Assembly (NCBI GenBank): GCA_900320045.1 | Contig: ONQT01000003.1 | Span: 124,001 to 188,000, forward strand | Direction: 5' to 3' | DNA from: an uncultured Prevotellaceae bacterium | GTDB taxonomy: Bacteria; Bacteroidota; Bacteroidia; Bacteroidales; Bacteroidaceae | Length of the DNA stretch: 64,000 nt | Part shown: one piece after another, positions 52,662 through 60,026 of the stretch | Layout: the number at the start of each line of letters is the position of its first letter | Numbering within the stretch: the stretch's first letter is position 1 | The notes under the pieces: generated by a model | What the model was told of the DNA's origin: nothing | Databases searched by the model: none | The model's input: only the letters and a program-made list of their open reading frames with translations | Translations under genes and position numbers: made by a program

Positions 52662-53339
52662 CTAAAATTCGCTTTTTCTTATCAATTTAACAACAAAAGC
52701 CTTTCCTTGAATCACCCGAAAACGCACATCCCATGAGCGGAAGGGCATACCATACTCACGCCCGTCATCCTCATGATAATGTGGTCGGGGATCTAAAGCC
52801 AGCGTCCGCCGCAGCACCTCAACATCGGTAGCATCCAACTGTTTCTCCACCTCCACAGGAATGTCTACCTGCAATTCGTCCCACGAATGGCTTTCCGTGA
52901 TGCCTCCACGCGCCTCGCCATGGCTATCGGCGTAAGGAAGATAGGGTTTGATATCGTAAATGGGGGTTCCGTCCATCAAATCAGCGCCAAGAACATCAAT
53001 CGTGCAGGCTGACGCATCAATACGCTGAATTCGTACGCTGGACAACCCCAGATTATTTGGGCGAAAGGGCGACCTCGTGGCCCATACCCCTCGACGCTCG
53101 TTACCCCCCAAAATGGGCGGACGGACGGTAGCGTGCTTCACTGCATCCACATGTTCGGAAAAGCCCCAAATGAGCCACAGGTAGTCGTACTCCTCCAGTC
53201 CACGGAGAGCATCGCTGTCACGATAAGACCCCGTCAGCACGATGCGTCCAGGCAGGTCGGCAATGAGACCACTCTGGCGCGGTACGCCGAACTTCGACAT
53301 AAAGGGTGACTGAAAAAATGCAATGGGTTCAATCTTCAT
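52662..53339 (-). CDS. trmO: tRNA (N6-threonylcarbamoyladenosine37-N6)-methyltransferase
   Basis: A 225-residue TsaA/TrmO-family SAM enzyme that methylates t6A37 of tRNA-Thr. Motifs are the N-terminal IEPIAFFQSPF, IVLTGSYRDSDALRGLEEYDYLWLIWGF, ATRSPFRPNNLGLSSVRI and DLMDGTPIYDIKPYLPYAD, followed by the C-terminal domain. The ATG lies only 5 bases after a TAACTTTG box on the minus strand (53345-53352), so the transcript may be leaderless. It is divergent from the AI-2E permease gene. Confidence 0.92.
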   Translation of the reverse strand: MKIEPIAFFQSPFMSKFGVPRQSGLIADLPGRIVLTGSYRDSDALRGLEEYDYLWLIWGFSEHVDAVKHATVRPPILGGNERRGVWATRSPFRPNNLGLSSVRIQRIDASACTIDVLGADLMDGTPIYDIKPYLPYADSHGEARGGITESHSWDELQVDIPVEVEKQLDATDVEVLRRTLALDPRPHYHEDDGREYGMPFRSWDVRFRVIQGKAFVVKLIRKSEF

Positions 53340-53344
53340 GGCTG

Positions 53345-53352
53345 CAAAGTTA
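53345..53352 (-). promoter_or_regulatory. -7 box (TAACTTTG) for trmO
   Basis: It ends 5 bases before the start codon at 53339, which places the expected transcription start at or next to the ATG. Confidence 0.6.
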
Positions 53353-53397
53353 CAATTTTTTTTATTCTTTTTATTCTTTTATTCCTATATTTTTTGT

Positions 53398-53405
53398 TAC
53401 CTTTG
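53398..53405 (+). promoter_or_regulatory. -7 box (TACCTTTG) for the AI-2E family permease
   Basis: It ends 4 bases before the ATG at 53410, again predicting a leaderless or nearly leaderless mRNA. The upstream region is T-rich, without a clean TTTG. Confidence 0.6.
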
Positions 53406-53409
53406 CAGC

Positions 53410-54501
53410 ATGGAACAGAAGAAGATTACTTTCGACAGCTTTATACGAGGCATCATGACCATTGCCATTGTTGTCGGCATCGTCATGCTGCTCAACAGAC
53501 TCAGCGCTGTACTACTGCCATTCTTCGTGGCATGGTTGTTGGCGTATCTGTTGTTCCCGCTGGTCAAGTTCTTCCAGTATCGTTGCCACTTACGCTACCG
53601 CATAGTGGGCATTTTCTGTTCCTTCCTCGTCGTCACAGGAGCATTGACGGGCCTCTTCGTTCTGATGATACCGCCTATGGTAGAAGAAGCCGGACGTGTA
53701 AAAGACCTAACCGTCGCCTACATTCAGAACGACAGTGTCATGAGCAACATCCCCAAACAAGTGGAGAACTTCATTCACACCAATATCAGTGAAGATGCCG
53801 TCAAGGCATTTATCACGCAGGAAGGTTTTGTCGATACCGTCAAGCAGGCCGTACCACGCATCTGGCGAGTTATTTCGCAGTCGTTCGACATCCTGTCAAG
53901 TTTCTTCTCGCTAACCATGATGCTGCTTTACACGCTGTTTATCCTTTTGGATTACGAGCAGTACGAACAGGGCTGGGTACGCATGCTACCCTTCCGCTAT
54001 CGCAAGATAGCCATTAAAATTGTTGGCGACATAGAGGAAGGCATGAACAAATACTTCCGCGGACAAGGTATGGTAGCGTTCTGTGTCGGCGTACTGTTCA
54101 GCATCGGATTCCTCATCATTGACTTTCCTATGGCCATCGGACTGGGCATGTTTATCGGCCTGCTCAACATGGTGCCCTACCTACAACTCGTAGGTTTCTT
54201 ACCAGCTACCCTGCTGGCTGTCGTCAAAGCGTCGGAAACAGGACAGAGCTTCTGGTTTATCATGCTCTGCGTAATCATTGTCTTTGCTGTCGTGCAAACC
54301 ATACAGGACACCTTCCTTACGCCTAAGATCATGGGTAAGGTGATGGGGCTCAACTCAGCCATTATCCTGCTGTCGTTGTCTATTTGGGGAGCCTTGCTGG
54401 GCATCTTGGGCATGATTATCGCCCTGCCCCTCACTACATTGCTCATTACCTATTACCAAAAATACGTCGTCGGAGAACCACAAAAGACCGAGAAAAGCTA
54501 A
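53410..54501 (+). CDS. AI-2E family transporter
   Basis: A 363-residue inner membrane protein with about eight hydrophobic segments. It contains the family stretches LPFFVAWLLAYLLFPLVKFF, GLGMFIGLLNMVPYLQLVGFLPA and TPKIMGKVMGLNSAIILLSLSIWGALLGILGMIIALP. The family includes the autoinducer-2 exporter TqsA and sodium/proton-type carriers, so the cargo is open. The start 53410 (MEQKKITFDSF) is set by the TACCTTTG box. The longer frame from 53323 runs back through it and through trmO. It is followed after 9 bp by the first deoxynucleoside kinase gene. Confidence 0.85.
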   Translation: MEQKKITFDSFIRGIMTIAIVVGIVMLLNRLSAVLLPFFVAWLLAYLLFPLVKFFQYRCHLRYRIVGIFCSFLVVTGALTGLFVLMIPPMVEEAGRVKDLTVAYIQNDSVMSNIPKQVENFIHTNISEDAVKAFITQEGFVDTVKQAVPRIWRVISQSFDILSSFFSLTMMLLYTLFILLDYEQYEQGWVRMLPFRYRKIAIKIVGDIEEGMNKYFRGQGMVAFCVGVLFSIGFLIIDFPMAIGLGMFIGLLNMVPYLQLVGFLPATLLAVVKASETGQSFWFIMLCVIIVFAVVQTIQDTFLTPKIMGKVMGLNSAIILLSLSIWGALLGILGMIIALPLTTLLITYYQKYVVGEPQKTEKS

Positions 54502-54510
54502 GAGAACACC

Positions 54511-55131
54511 ATGCATATAGCAGTAGCAGGAAATATAGGAAGCGGCAAATCTACGCTGACAGGACTATTGGCCAAACATTACGGCTGGGAGGCTCGCTTC
54601 GAGGCCGTCGACCACAATCCCTATCTGGAAGACTACTATCGCGACATCTACCGTTGGTCGTTCAATCTGGAGGTATTCTTTCTGAAGGAACGCTTCCGCG
54701 ATTTGTTGGACATTGCGCAGGCAGACCATACCGTTATCCAAGACCGGACCATCTATGAGGGTGTCTATGTCTTCATGGCCAACAACAAGGCGATGGGGCA
54801 CCTCTCCGACCGTGACTACGAGACGTATATGGAACTGTTTGACCAGATGATGAGTGTTGTCAAACTACCTGACCTCATGATATACCTGCGCGCCTCAGTG
54901 CCCCACTTGGTAGGAAACATCCAAAAGCGTGGACGCGAGTACGAACAGGCCATACAGCTTGAGTACCTACAGAACCTAAATGAACGCTACGACGACTTTA
55001 TCTTCCACAAGTACTCAGGCAAGGTGATGACCATCGACAAGGATACCTTGGACTACCAGAACAACCCCAAGGATCTGGCAACCATCATCGACCGCATAGA
55101 CAACAATCTCTTCGGACTCTTCCCCGAATAA
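54511..55131 (+). CDS. Deoxynucleoside kinase, first copy
   Basis: A 206-residue P-loop kinase that phosphorylates deoxynucleosides for dNTP salvage. Motifs are GNIGSGKSTL (7-16), the FEAVDHNPYLEDYY region, VIQDRTIYEG (DR-x catalytic motif) and the lid arginines in IQKRGREYEQ. Lactobacillus-type dAK/dGK enzymes form heterodimers from tandem genes, and the similar tandem arrangement here suggests the same. It is about half identical to the next gene by eye. Confidence 0.88.
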   Translation: MHIAVAGNIGSGKSTLTGLLAKHYGWEARFEAVDHNPYLEDYYRDIYRWSFNLEVFFLKERFRDLLDIAQADHTVIQDRTIYEGVYVFMANNKAMGHLSDRDYETYMELFDQMMSVVKLPDLMIYLRASVPHLVGNIQKRGREYEQAIQLEYLQNLNERYDDFIFHKYSGKVMTIDKDTLDYQNNPKDLATIIDRIDNNLFGLFPE

Positions 55132-55165
55132 AGACTAAATTCCGTAATAATAAAAAACGAAAACC

Positions 55166-55786
55166 ATGCACATTGCAGTAGCCGGAAACATCGGAAGTGG
55201 CAAGACCACTCTCACCAAGCTTCTCGCCCACCGTTACGGATGGACACCTCGTTTCGAACCCGTCGACAACAACCCCTATCTGGAGGACTTCTACGCCGAC
55301 ATGCCCCGCTGGTCGTTCAACCTGCAGGTGTACTTCTTGAACAAACGCTTCAAGGAGGTGGTGGAGATTTCGAAATCAAAGGAGACAATCATCCAGGACC
55401 GCACCATCTTCGAGGATGCACGCATCTTTGCCCCCAACCTGCACGGGCAAGGTATGATGAGTGACCGCGACTTCCAAAACTATACAGACCTCTTCGACCT
55501 CATGATGTCACTCGTCAAACTGCCCGACCTCATGATCTACATTCGCAGCAGCATCCCTACCCTAGTGGCTCAGATTCAAAAACGTGGCCGCGAATACGAG
55601 CAGACTATGCGACTGGACTATTTGGAAGGATTGTCAAAGCGCTATGAAGACTGGATTAGCGGTTACAAGGGACAGCTCATCATCATCGATGGCGACCACT
55701 GCAAATTTGGAGACAACGCAGAGGATTTCCAAAAGGTTACCGATATGATTGACGCCAAACTCTATGGTCTCTTCCCCATGGAATAA
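55166..55786 (+). CDS. Deoxynucleoside kinase, second copy
   Basis: A 206-residue paralogue of the same length and motifs: GNIGSGKTTL, FEPVDNNPYLEDFY, TIIQDRTIFED and IQKRGREYEQ. It is separated from the first by 34 bp, with an adequate A-rich ribosome binding region and no terminator. Substitutions in the substrate pocket (for instance DHNPYLEDYYRDIYRW versus DNNPYLEDFYADMPRW) point to different base preference. It is followed 18 bp later by a LuxR-type regulator. Confidence 0.88.
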   Translation: MHIAVAGNIGSGKTTLTKLLAHRYGWTPRFEPVDNNPYLEDFYADMPRWSFNLQVYFLNKRFKEVVEISKSKETIIQDRTIFEDARIFAPNLHGQGMMSDRDFQNYTDLFDLMMSLVKLPDLMIYIRSSIPTLVAQIQKRGREYEQTMRLDYLEGLSKRYEDWISGYKGQLIIIDGDHCKFGDNAEDFQKVTDMIDAKLYGLFPME

Positions 55787-55804
55787 AACAAACAACAGAA
55801 AGCA

Positions 55805-56413
55805 ATGGAACAGATGCACCCCAACGGACGCCCGCTGATAGCCATCATCGATACCAATACGCTGTCGGCTGTGGGACTGAAGCAGCTGTTGCTCAACGTA
55901 ATGCCCATTGCCACCATCGACACTTTCGGTTCAATGGCAGAGCTGGAGGCAAACGCCCCAGAGCGCTACGTCCACTACTTTGTCGCTATGGACATCGTGG
56001 TGAGTAATCGTACTTTCTTTTATGAGAGGCGGCGCAAAACCATTGTTCTCACGTTGTCGCTCAACGACACCTCACTGCTTAGCGACTTCCACAACCTATG
56101 CATCAATCAGCCAGAGCCTCATCTGGTACGTTCGTTACTCATGATGGTGCAACATGCGCACGGCAAAGGACAAAACCTTCCACCCATGCCACACGTGTTG
56201 CAGCAGAAGATTCTTAGCGACCGTGAGATAGAGGTGATGGCACTCATCGTTCAAGGATATATCAACAAAGAAATTGCCAATCGGCTCAACATCAGCCTTA
56301 CAACCGTCATTACCCACCGCAAAAACATCATGGACAAACTGGGCATGAAGAGTGTATCGGCGCTAACCATCTATGCAGTCATGCACGGCTATGTGGATAT
56401 TAATAGCATTTAG
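55805..56413 (+). CDS. LuxR-type response-regulator-like protein with degenerate receiver
   Basis: A 202-residue protein. The N-terminal part (LIAIIDTNTLSAVGLKQLLL, HYFVAMDIVV) looks like a receiver domain but lacks the usual acidic pair and clear Lys, so phosphorylation is doubtful. The C-terminus (LSDREIEVMALIVQGYINKEIANRLNISLTTVITHRKNIMDKLGM) is a standard LuxR helix-turn-helix. It is in a probable operon with the kinase genes. Its C-terminus closely resembles that of the convergent hemerythrin-LuxR protein, so the two may bind related sites. Confidence 0.8.
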   Translation: MEQMHPNGRPLIAIIDTNTLSAVGLKQLLLNVMPIATIDTFGSMAELEANAPERYVHYFVAMDIVVSNRTFFYERRRKTIVLTLSLNDTSLLSDFHNLCINQPEPHLVRSLLMMVQHAHGKGQNLPPMPHVLQQKILSDREIEVMALIVQGYINKEIANRLNISLTTVITHRKNIMDKLGMKSVSALTIYAVMHGYVDINSI

Positions 56414-56434
56414 CAATTGGAGGTTAGCCAAAGG

Positions 56435-57394
56435 CTATAGTTTCACGCTGCTAATGTCTACCAATCCGTTGACAATAGCATAAATCGTAAGACCTGCTGC
56501 TGAATGAATCTGCAACTTTCGGGCAATGTTGCGACGATGCGTGATAACCGTATTCACCGAGATACACAGGTGATCAGCAATTTCCTTATTCTGCATACCC
56601 TGCACAACTCCGATAATGACGTCTCGCTCTCGATCGCTCAACAATTCACTCTGCTCTTGACCGCCCTTAAACACCATAGACGAGATATTCTTCGTTACGT
56701 CCTGCTTTTTCATCTTCAGTTCCAAACGACGAATGGCTGGCGTGAAGATATGATCCTCCACCTCTGCATGATGGTGAAGCCATTCTTCATTATTATAAAT
56801 GTCGTAAAGCGTCGCTGTCAGCATGTTGTTACGATGGCTATCAGAAGGCAAGTACTTGATAATCATCAACTTCAGTTCTCGTAGTTTCTTATCAGTCTGT
56901 TCGTGGTGTTTGGAGAACATCTCTACGTTATAGTCCAAAATAGGATGTCCGTCAATGAGCGACTGAACATAGGGGAATAACGTCTTCTCCTCATACTTCA
57001 TGTGACGACGGATTTCGTGTGCATACTCATCATAGAACTTCATGATAAGCATTCCAAGATGGTCGTTCTCACTGATGCTTTCCTGTAACTCACGACGGAT
57101 GAACGGCAGTTGGAAGTCCAGATAGTAGCGGTGACTCGCCTCCAGATAATGCAACAACGTCGGCACATTGATCTGTTCGTCATCATCAAAGTTCGAGAAG
57201 TCATTGATGGTAAAGTTCACCACAGCCAGGAACGTATAGGTATCCACTCCGTTCGTCTGACACGTCTCCTCGACCGTCAAGTCGCCAAAGCCCAAATTGA
57301 TACCAAAACAACTCAATGCCTGAAGCACGCTATAGTTGTCCTTGATAAGCATAATCATCTTATCCTGGGGCTCATACATCTTCATATTCTTCAT
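56435..57394 (-). CDS. Hemerythrin/RIC-like di-iron domain fused to LuxR helix-turn-helix
   Basis: A 319-residue protein. Residues 15-60 resemble the ScdA/RIC N-terminal domain but with GFGD in place of the usual CCGG, so the cysteines are absent. Residues 80-225 form a hemerythrin-like four-helix bundle with candidate ligands H88, H131-x3-E135, H163/H164 and H209-x3-E213. Residues 250-319 are a LuxR-type DNA-binding domain (LSDRERDVIIGVVQGMQNKEIADHL). The layout suggests a transcription factor sensing oxygen, NO or iron through a di-iron site. Start 57394 lies 35 bp after a promoter (57430-57461). Confidence 0.82.
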   Translation of the reverse strand: MKNMKMYEPQDKMIMLIKDNYSVLQALSCFGINLGFGDLTVEETCQTNGVDTYTFLAVVNFTINDFSNFDDDEQINVPTLLHYLEASHRYYLDFQLPFIRRELQESISENDHLGMLIMKFYDEYAHEIRRHMKYEEKTLFPYVQSLIDGHPILDYNVEMFSKHHEQTDKKLRELKLMIIKYLPSDSHRNNMLTATLYDIYNNEEWLHHHAEVEDHIFTPAIRRLELKMKKQDVTKNISSMVFKGGQEQSELLSDRERDVIIGVVQGMQNKEIADHLCISVNTVITHRRNIARKLQIHSAAGLTIYAIVNGLVDISSVKL

Positions 57395-57429
57395 CTGCCA
57401 AACCTTATTGATAGTACTCTTTTGGAATG

Positions 57430-57461
57430 CAAAAGTAATCAATTAGAATGAATTCCGCAAC
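57430..57461 (-). promoter_or_regulatory. Promoter for the hemerythrin-LuxR gene
   Basis: On the minus strand GTTG (57458-57461), 20-bp gap, TACTTTTG (57430-57437). It rules out the start at 57442, which would be inside the promoter. Confidence 0.65.
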
Positions 57462-57609
57462 ATTTCGCCTCAAAATCATCATTATTAGGTATTCGCCGAG
57501 AGACGAGGACGGAAAAGAATTGATGACAAAACAAGCAAAAAAGAGTCTTATTGATAGGTCAATAAGAGCGACAACATTCATATAGGAATAACAATATCCA
57601 CAAAAAATA

Positions 57610-58443
57610 ATGAGAAAGATTATCGTAACGGTGGCACCTGTATGCCACGTTGGCAAAGAAATTCCTGCAGAGTGCAAGAATCCGCTGACACCCGAGGAAA
57701 TCGCAGAGGACACCATCAACTGTTTCAAGGCTGGAGCTTGTGAAGTGCATCTTCATACCCGAGACCTAAAGGGAAATCCCACTTTCGAGTTGGACGTGTT
57801 CCGTCAGACCATCGGACTGATTCGCAAAGAAACAGACATGATCGTGCAGGGTTCTACTGGCGGACTTTCGTCGCTGTCATTGGCAGAGCGATGTGTATCT
57901 TTGGATGTTCCCGAAGTAGAAGTGGCATCACTAAATATGGGTAGTGTCAATTTCGGCGAGACGGTTTACATCAATACGATGCCCGACCTGCGCTATTGGG
58001 CCAAGCGCTTAGACGAGACCAACACCGTACCCGAGATGGAGCTGTTCGACCTGAGCCATGTGGAGTGCGCAACCCGTCTGGCCGATGAGGGCGTCATTCA
58101 CCGCCCACTACACTATAATTTCTGCGTGGGCCCAGGCAATTCGAGCAATCTCAGCGCCACGGGGCGAAACCTGGCCATGCTTACCTCGCTGATGGAACCT
58201 GGTTGCTCATGGGGTGTCACACACGACTCCATGAAAGATTTCTCCATTCTGGCCTGCGCCATTGGCATGGGAGCCTCAGCCGTTCGCGTGGGCTTCGAGG
58301 ACAGTTTCTACTATGCTCCCGGCAAGCGCGCCCATACCAATGCAGAACTGGTTGAACGGCTGGTTGCCCTCATCCGCATGATGGGCTGTGAACCTGCCAC
58401 TCCCGCTGAAGCACGTGAAATACAACATATCAAGCAGCTATGA
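57610..58443 (+). CDS. BKACE family beta-keto acid cleavage enzyme
   Basis: A 277-residue TIM-barrel protein of the 3-keto-5-aminohexanoate cleavage family. These zinc enzymes react a beta-keto acid with acetyl-CoA to give acetoacetate and a new acyl-CoA. Zinc ligands H47 and H49 are in EVHLHTRD with R51/D52, and GSTGG and the later VRVGFEDSF (Glu) segments are present. The substrate of most members is unknown. It overlaps the next gene, a DUF1537 sugar-acid kinase, by 4 bp (ATGA), so the two act together. Confidence 0.85.
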   Translation: MRKIIVTVAPVCHVGKEIPAECKNPLTPEEIAEDTINCFKAGACEVHLHTRDLKGNPTFELDVFRQTIGLIRKETDMIVQGSTGGLSSLSLAERCVSLDVPEVEVASLNMGSVNFGETVYINTMPDLRYWAKRLDETNTVPEMELFDLSHVECATRLADEGVIHRPLHYNFCVGPGNSSNLSATGRNLAMLTSLMEPGCSWGVTHDSMKDFSILACAIGMGASAVRVGFEDSFYYAPGKRAHTNAELVERLVALIRMMGCEPATPAEAREIQHIKQL

Positions 58444-59645
58444 ACGGCAGATGGAAGATGGTCGTATTGGACGACGACCCCACAGGAATACAAACTGTCA
58501 GAGGCTGTCTGTTGGTGACAGGATGGAGTGAAGAACAGATCAAACTGGGCTTTGACGACGAGCAGCCCTTCTTCTACATCCTGACAAACACCCGCGCCAT
58601 GACAAGAGAAGACGCGGAGCGGGTAACCCGTGAAGCCGTGGAAATGGTGGTCAAGGTGAACCGCCATTACGACTATCGTCTGATTATCGTCAGCCGTAGT
58701 GACTCTTGCCTTCGTGGCCATTTCCCGTTAGAGACGGATGTCATGCGACAAATCCTTGCGGAACACGGTTTACCCGTATTCCCCAAGACTCCCTTCTGCC
58801 CCGCATTTATCGAAGCAGGCCGCTTCACCATTGACGGTACACACTATATGCAGGACGGCGACAAGCTGATTCCTGTCTCTGAAACAGAGTTCGCTCGCGA
58901 CAACGTCTTTGCATACCACACCAGCGTGCTCCACGATTATATCAAGGAGAAGGGAGCAAACCCAGACGACTACATCATTGTCGACGCTCAGGGATACGAC
59001 GAACTGCGCGCCTTTGCCGACACGGTTCTCAACGGTTTCCCTGCTGATGAGCATGTCATCATCCGCTCATCGTCATCACTACCGAAAGCTATCGCTGCAC
59101 TTGACGACCAACCGCTGTTAGACAGTACTATCCTGACCCAAAAAGGTGTGGGTTGTTTTGTGGTTGGTTCACATGTACAAAAGACGACACGCCAACTCGA
59201 ACAACTGTTACAAGCGGAAGGCACCTGCGCCATTGAGGTGGATGTACAACGTATTCTTGACGATAGCGACGCATTGATGCTGGAGACCATCGACACCATC
59301 CAGCAGATTGTCGACGAGCATTTGACACCTATTGTATACACCTCCCGCCAAGAGATACGTCTCGACGATGCCGACAAGCGCCAGCATTTAGGGCAGCAGG
59401 TCAGTGACTTTCTGGTAGATATCGTGCGGCGACTTCCCTATACCCCCTCCTATCTCGTTGGTAAGGGTGGCATAACCAGTCACGACATTCTAACCAAGGG
59501 ATTGGGCATCAAGACCGCCCGTGTATTAGGTCAGGTTATCAAAAGCGTTCCCTGCGTTATGGGACCGCAGTTCCCCTACATTATCTTCCCTGGCAACGTT
59601 GGCAACGACCAGTCACTACGCGAAGTCTTCGAGAAACTTCAGTGA
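58440..59645 (+). CDS. Four-carbon acid sugar kinase family protein (DUF1537)
   Basis: A 401-residue kinase related to OtnK, LtnK and DtnK, which phosphorylate 3-oxo-tetronate, L-threonate or D-erythronate. It begins with the family motif VLDDDPTGIQTVRG, has SRSDSCLRGHFPLE in the N-terminal substrate domain and VGKGGITSHDILTKGL in the C-terminal nucleotide domain. Translational coupling to a BKACE enzyme, instead of the usual PdxA2- or aldolase-type partner, is unusual and suggests a different tetronate or keto-acid route. A terminator follows. Confidence 0.85.
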   Translation: MNGRWKMVVLDDDPTGIQTVRGCLLVTGWSEEQIKLGFDDEQPFFYILTNTRAMTREDAERVTREAVEMVVKVNRHYDYRLIIVSRSDSCLRGHFPLETDVMRQILAEHGLPVFPKTPFCPAFIEAGRFTIDGTHYMQDGDKLIPVSETEFARDNVFAYHTSVLHDYIKEKGANPDDYIIVDAQGYDELRAFADTVLNGFPADEHVIIRSSSSLPKAIAALDDQPLLDSTILTQKGVGCFVVGSHVQKTTRQLEQLLQAEGTCAIEVDVQRILDDSDALMLETIDTIQQIVDEHLTPIVYTSRQEIRLDDADKRQHLGQQVSDFLVDIVRRLPYTPSYLVGKGGITSHDILTKGLGIKTARVLGQVIKSVPCVMGPQFPYIIFPGNVGNDQSLREVFEKLQ

Positions 59646-59681
59646 TTATCTTTGAAGACGGAACATGTACAACAAGCATAA

Positions 59682-59712
59682 TAAAAGCCGCTACTTTGTG
59701 TAGCGGCTTAAA
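59682..59712. terminator. Bidirectional terminator
   Basis: Perfect 10-bp arms AAGCCGCTAC (59685-59694) and GTAGCGGCTT (59700-59709), loop TTTGT, with A/T-rich flanks on both sides. It separates convergent genes. Confidence 0.85.
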
Positions 59713-59925
59713 TTATTTTTTCTGAGGAAAAGCCTCTTCGGATAACTCCTTAAAGAAGTCGTACTCCAAAATAACACTAATTCTCATCAATAGACGCACG
59801 TCCAAACTCTTTCTCTTGAAAATGTTATAAACGTTCGTGCGCTCACAGGGAATCTGTGTTGCCAACCATGCAGCCGATTTACCCTGCTTTCTCAAGATTT
59901 CTTCAATGTGCTTGCCTATGTTCAT
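59713..59925 (-). CDS. Small XRE-type helix-turn-helix protein
   Basis: A 70-residue protein nearly all of which is one helix-turn-helix domain (IGKHIEEILRKQGKSAAWLATQIPCERTNVYNIFKRKSLDVRLLMRISVIL). It has an atypical C-terminal extension YDFFKELSEEAFPQKK. It likely binds DNA as a dimer, and the target is unknown. A TACCTTTG box (59972-59979) lies about 47 bp upstream. It is flanked by a terminator on one side and the phosphatase gene on the other. Confidence 0.75.
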   Translation of the reverse strand: MNIGKHIEEILRKQGKSAAWLATQIPCERTNVYNIFKRKSLDVRLLMRISVILEYDFFKELSEEAFPQKK

Positions 59926-60026
59926 ACTTCAGCCTTGATTAGTTTTCTACTATGGTCTACTATCTCGGCTGCAAAGGTATGAAATAAATCTCAATAAATC
60001 AGTAGTTTATTGTGGAATTCTTTTTC

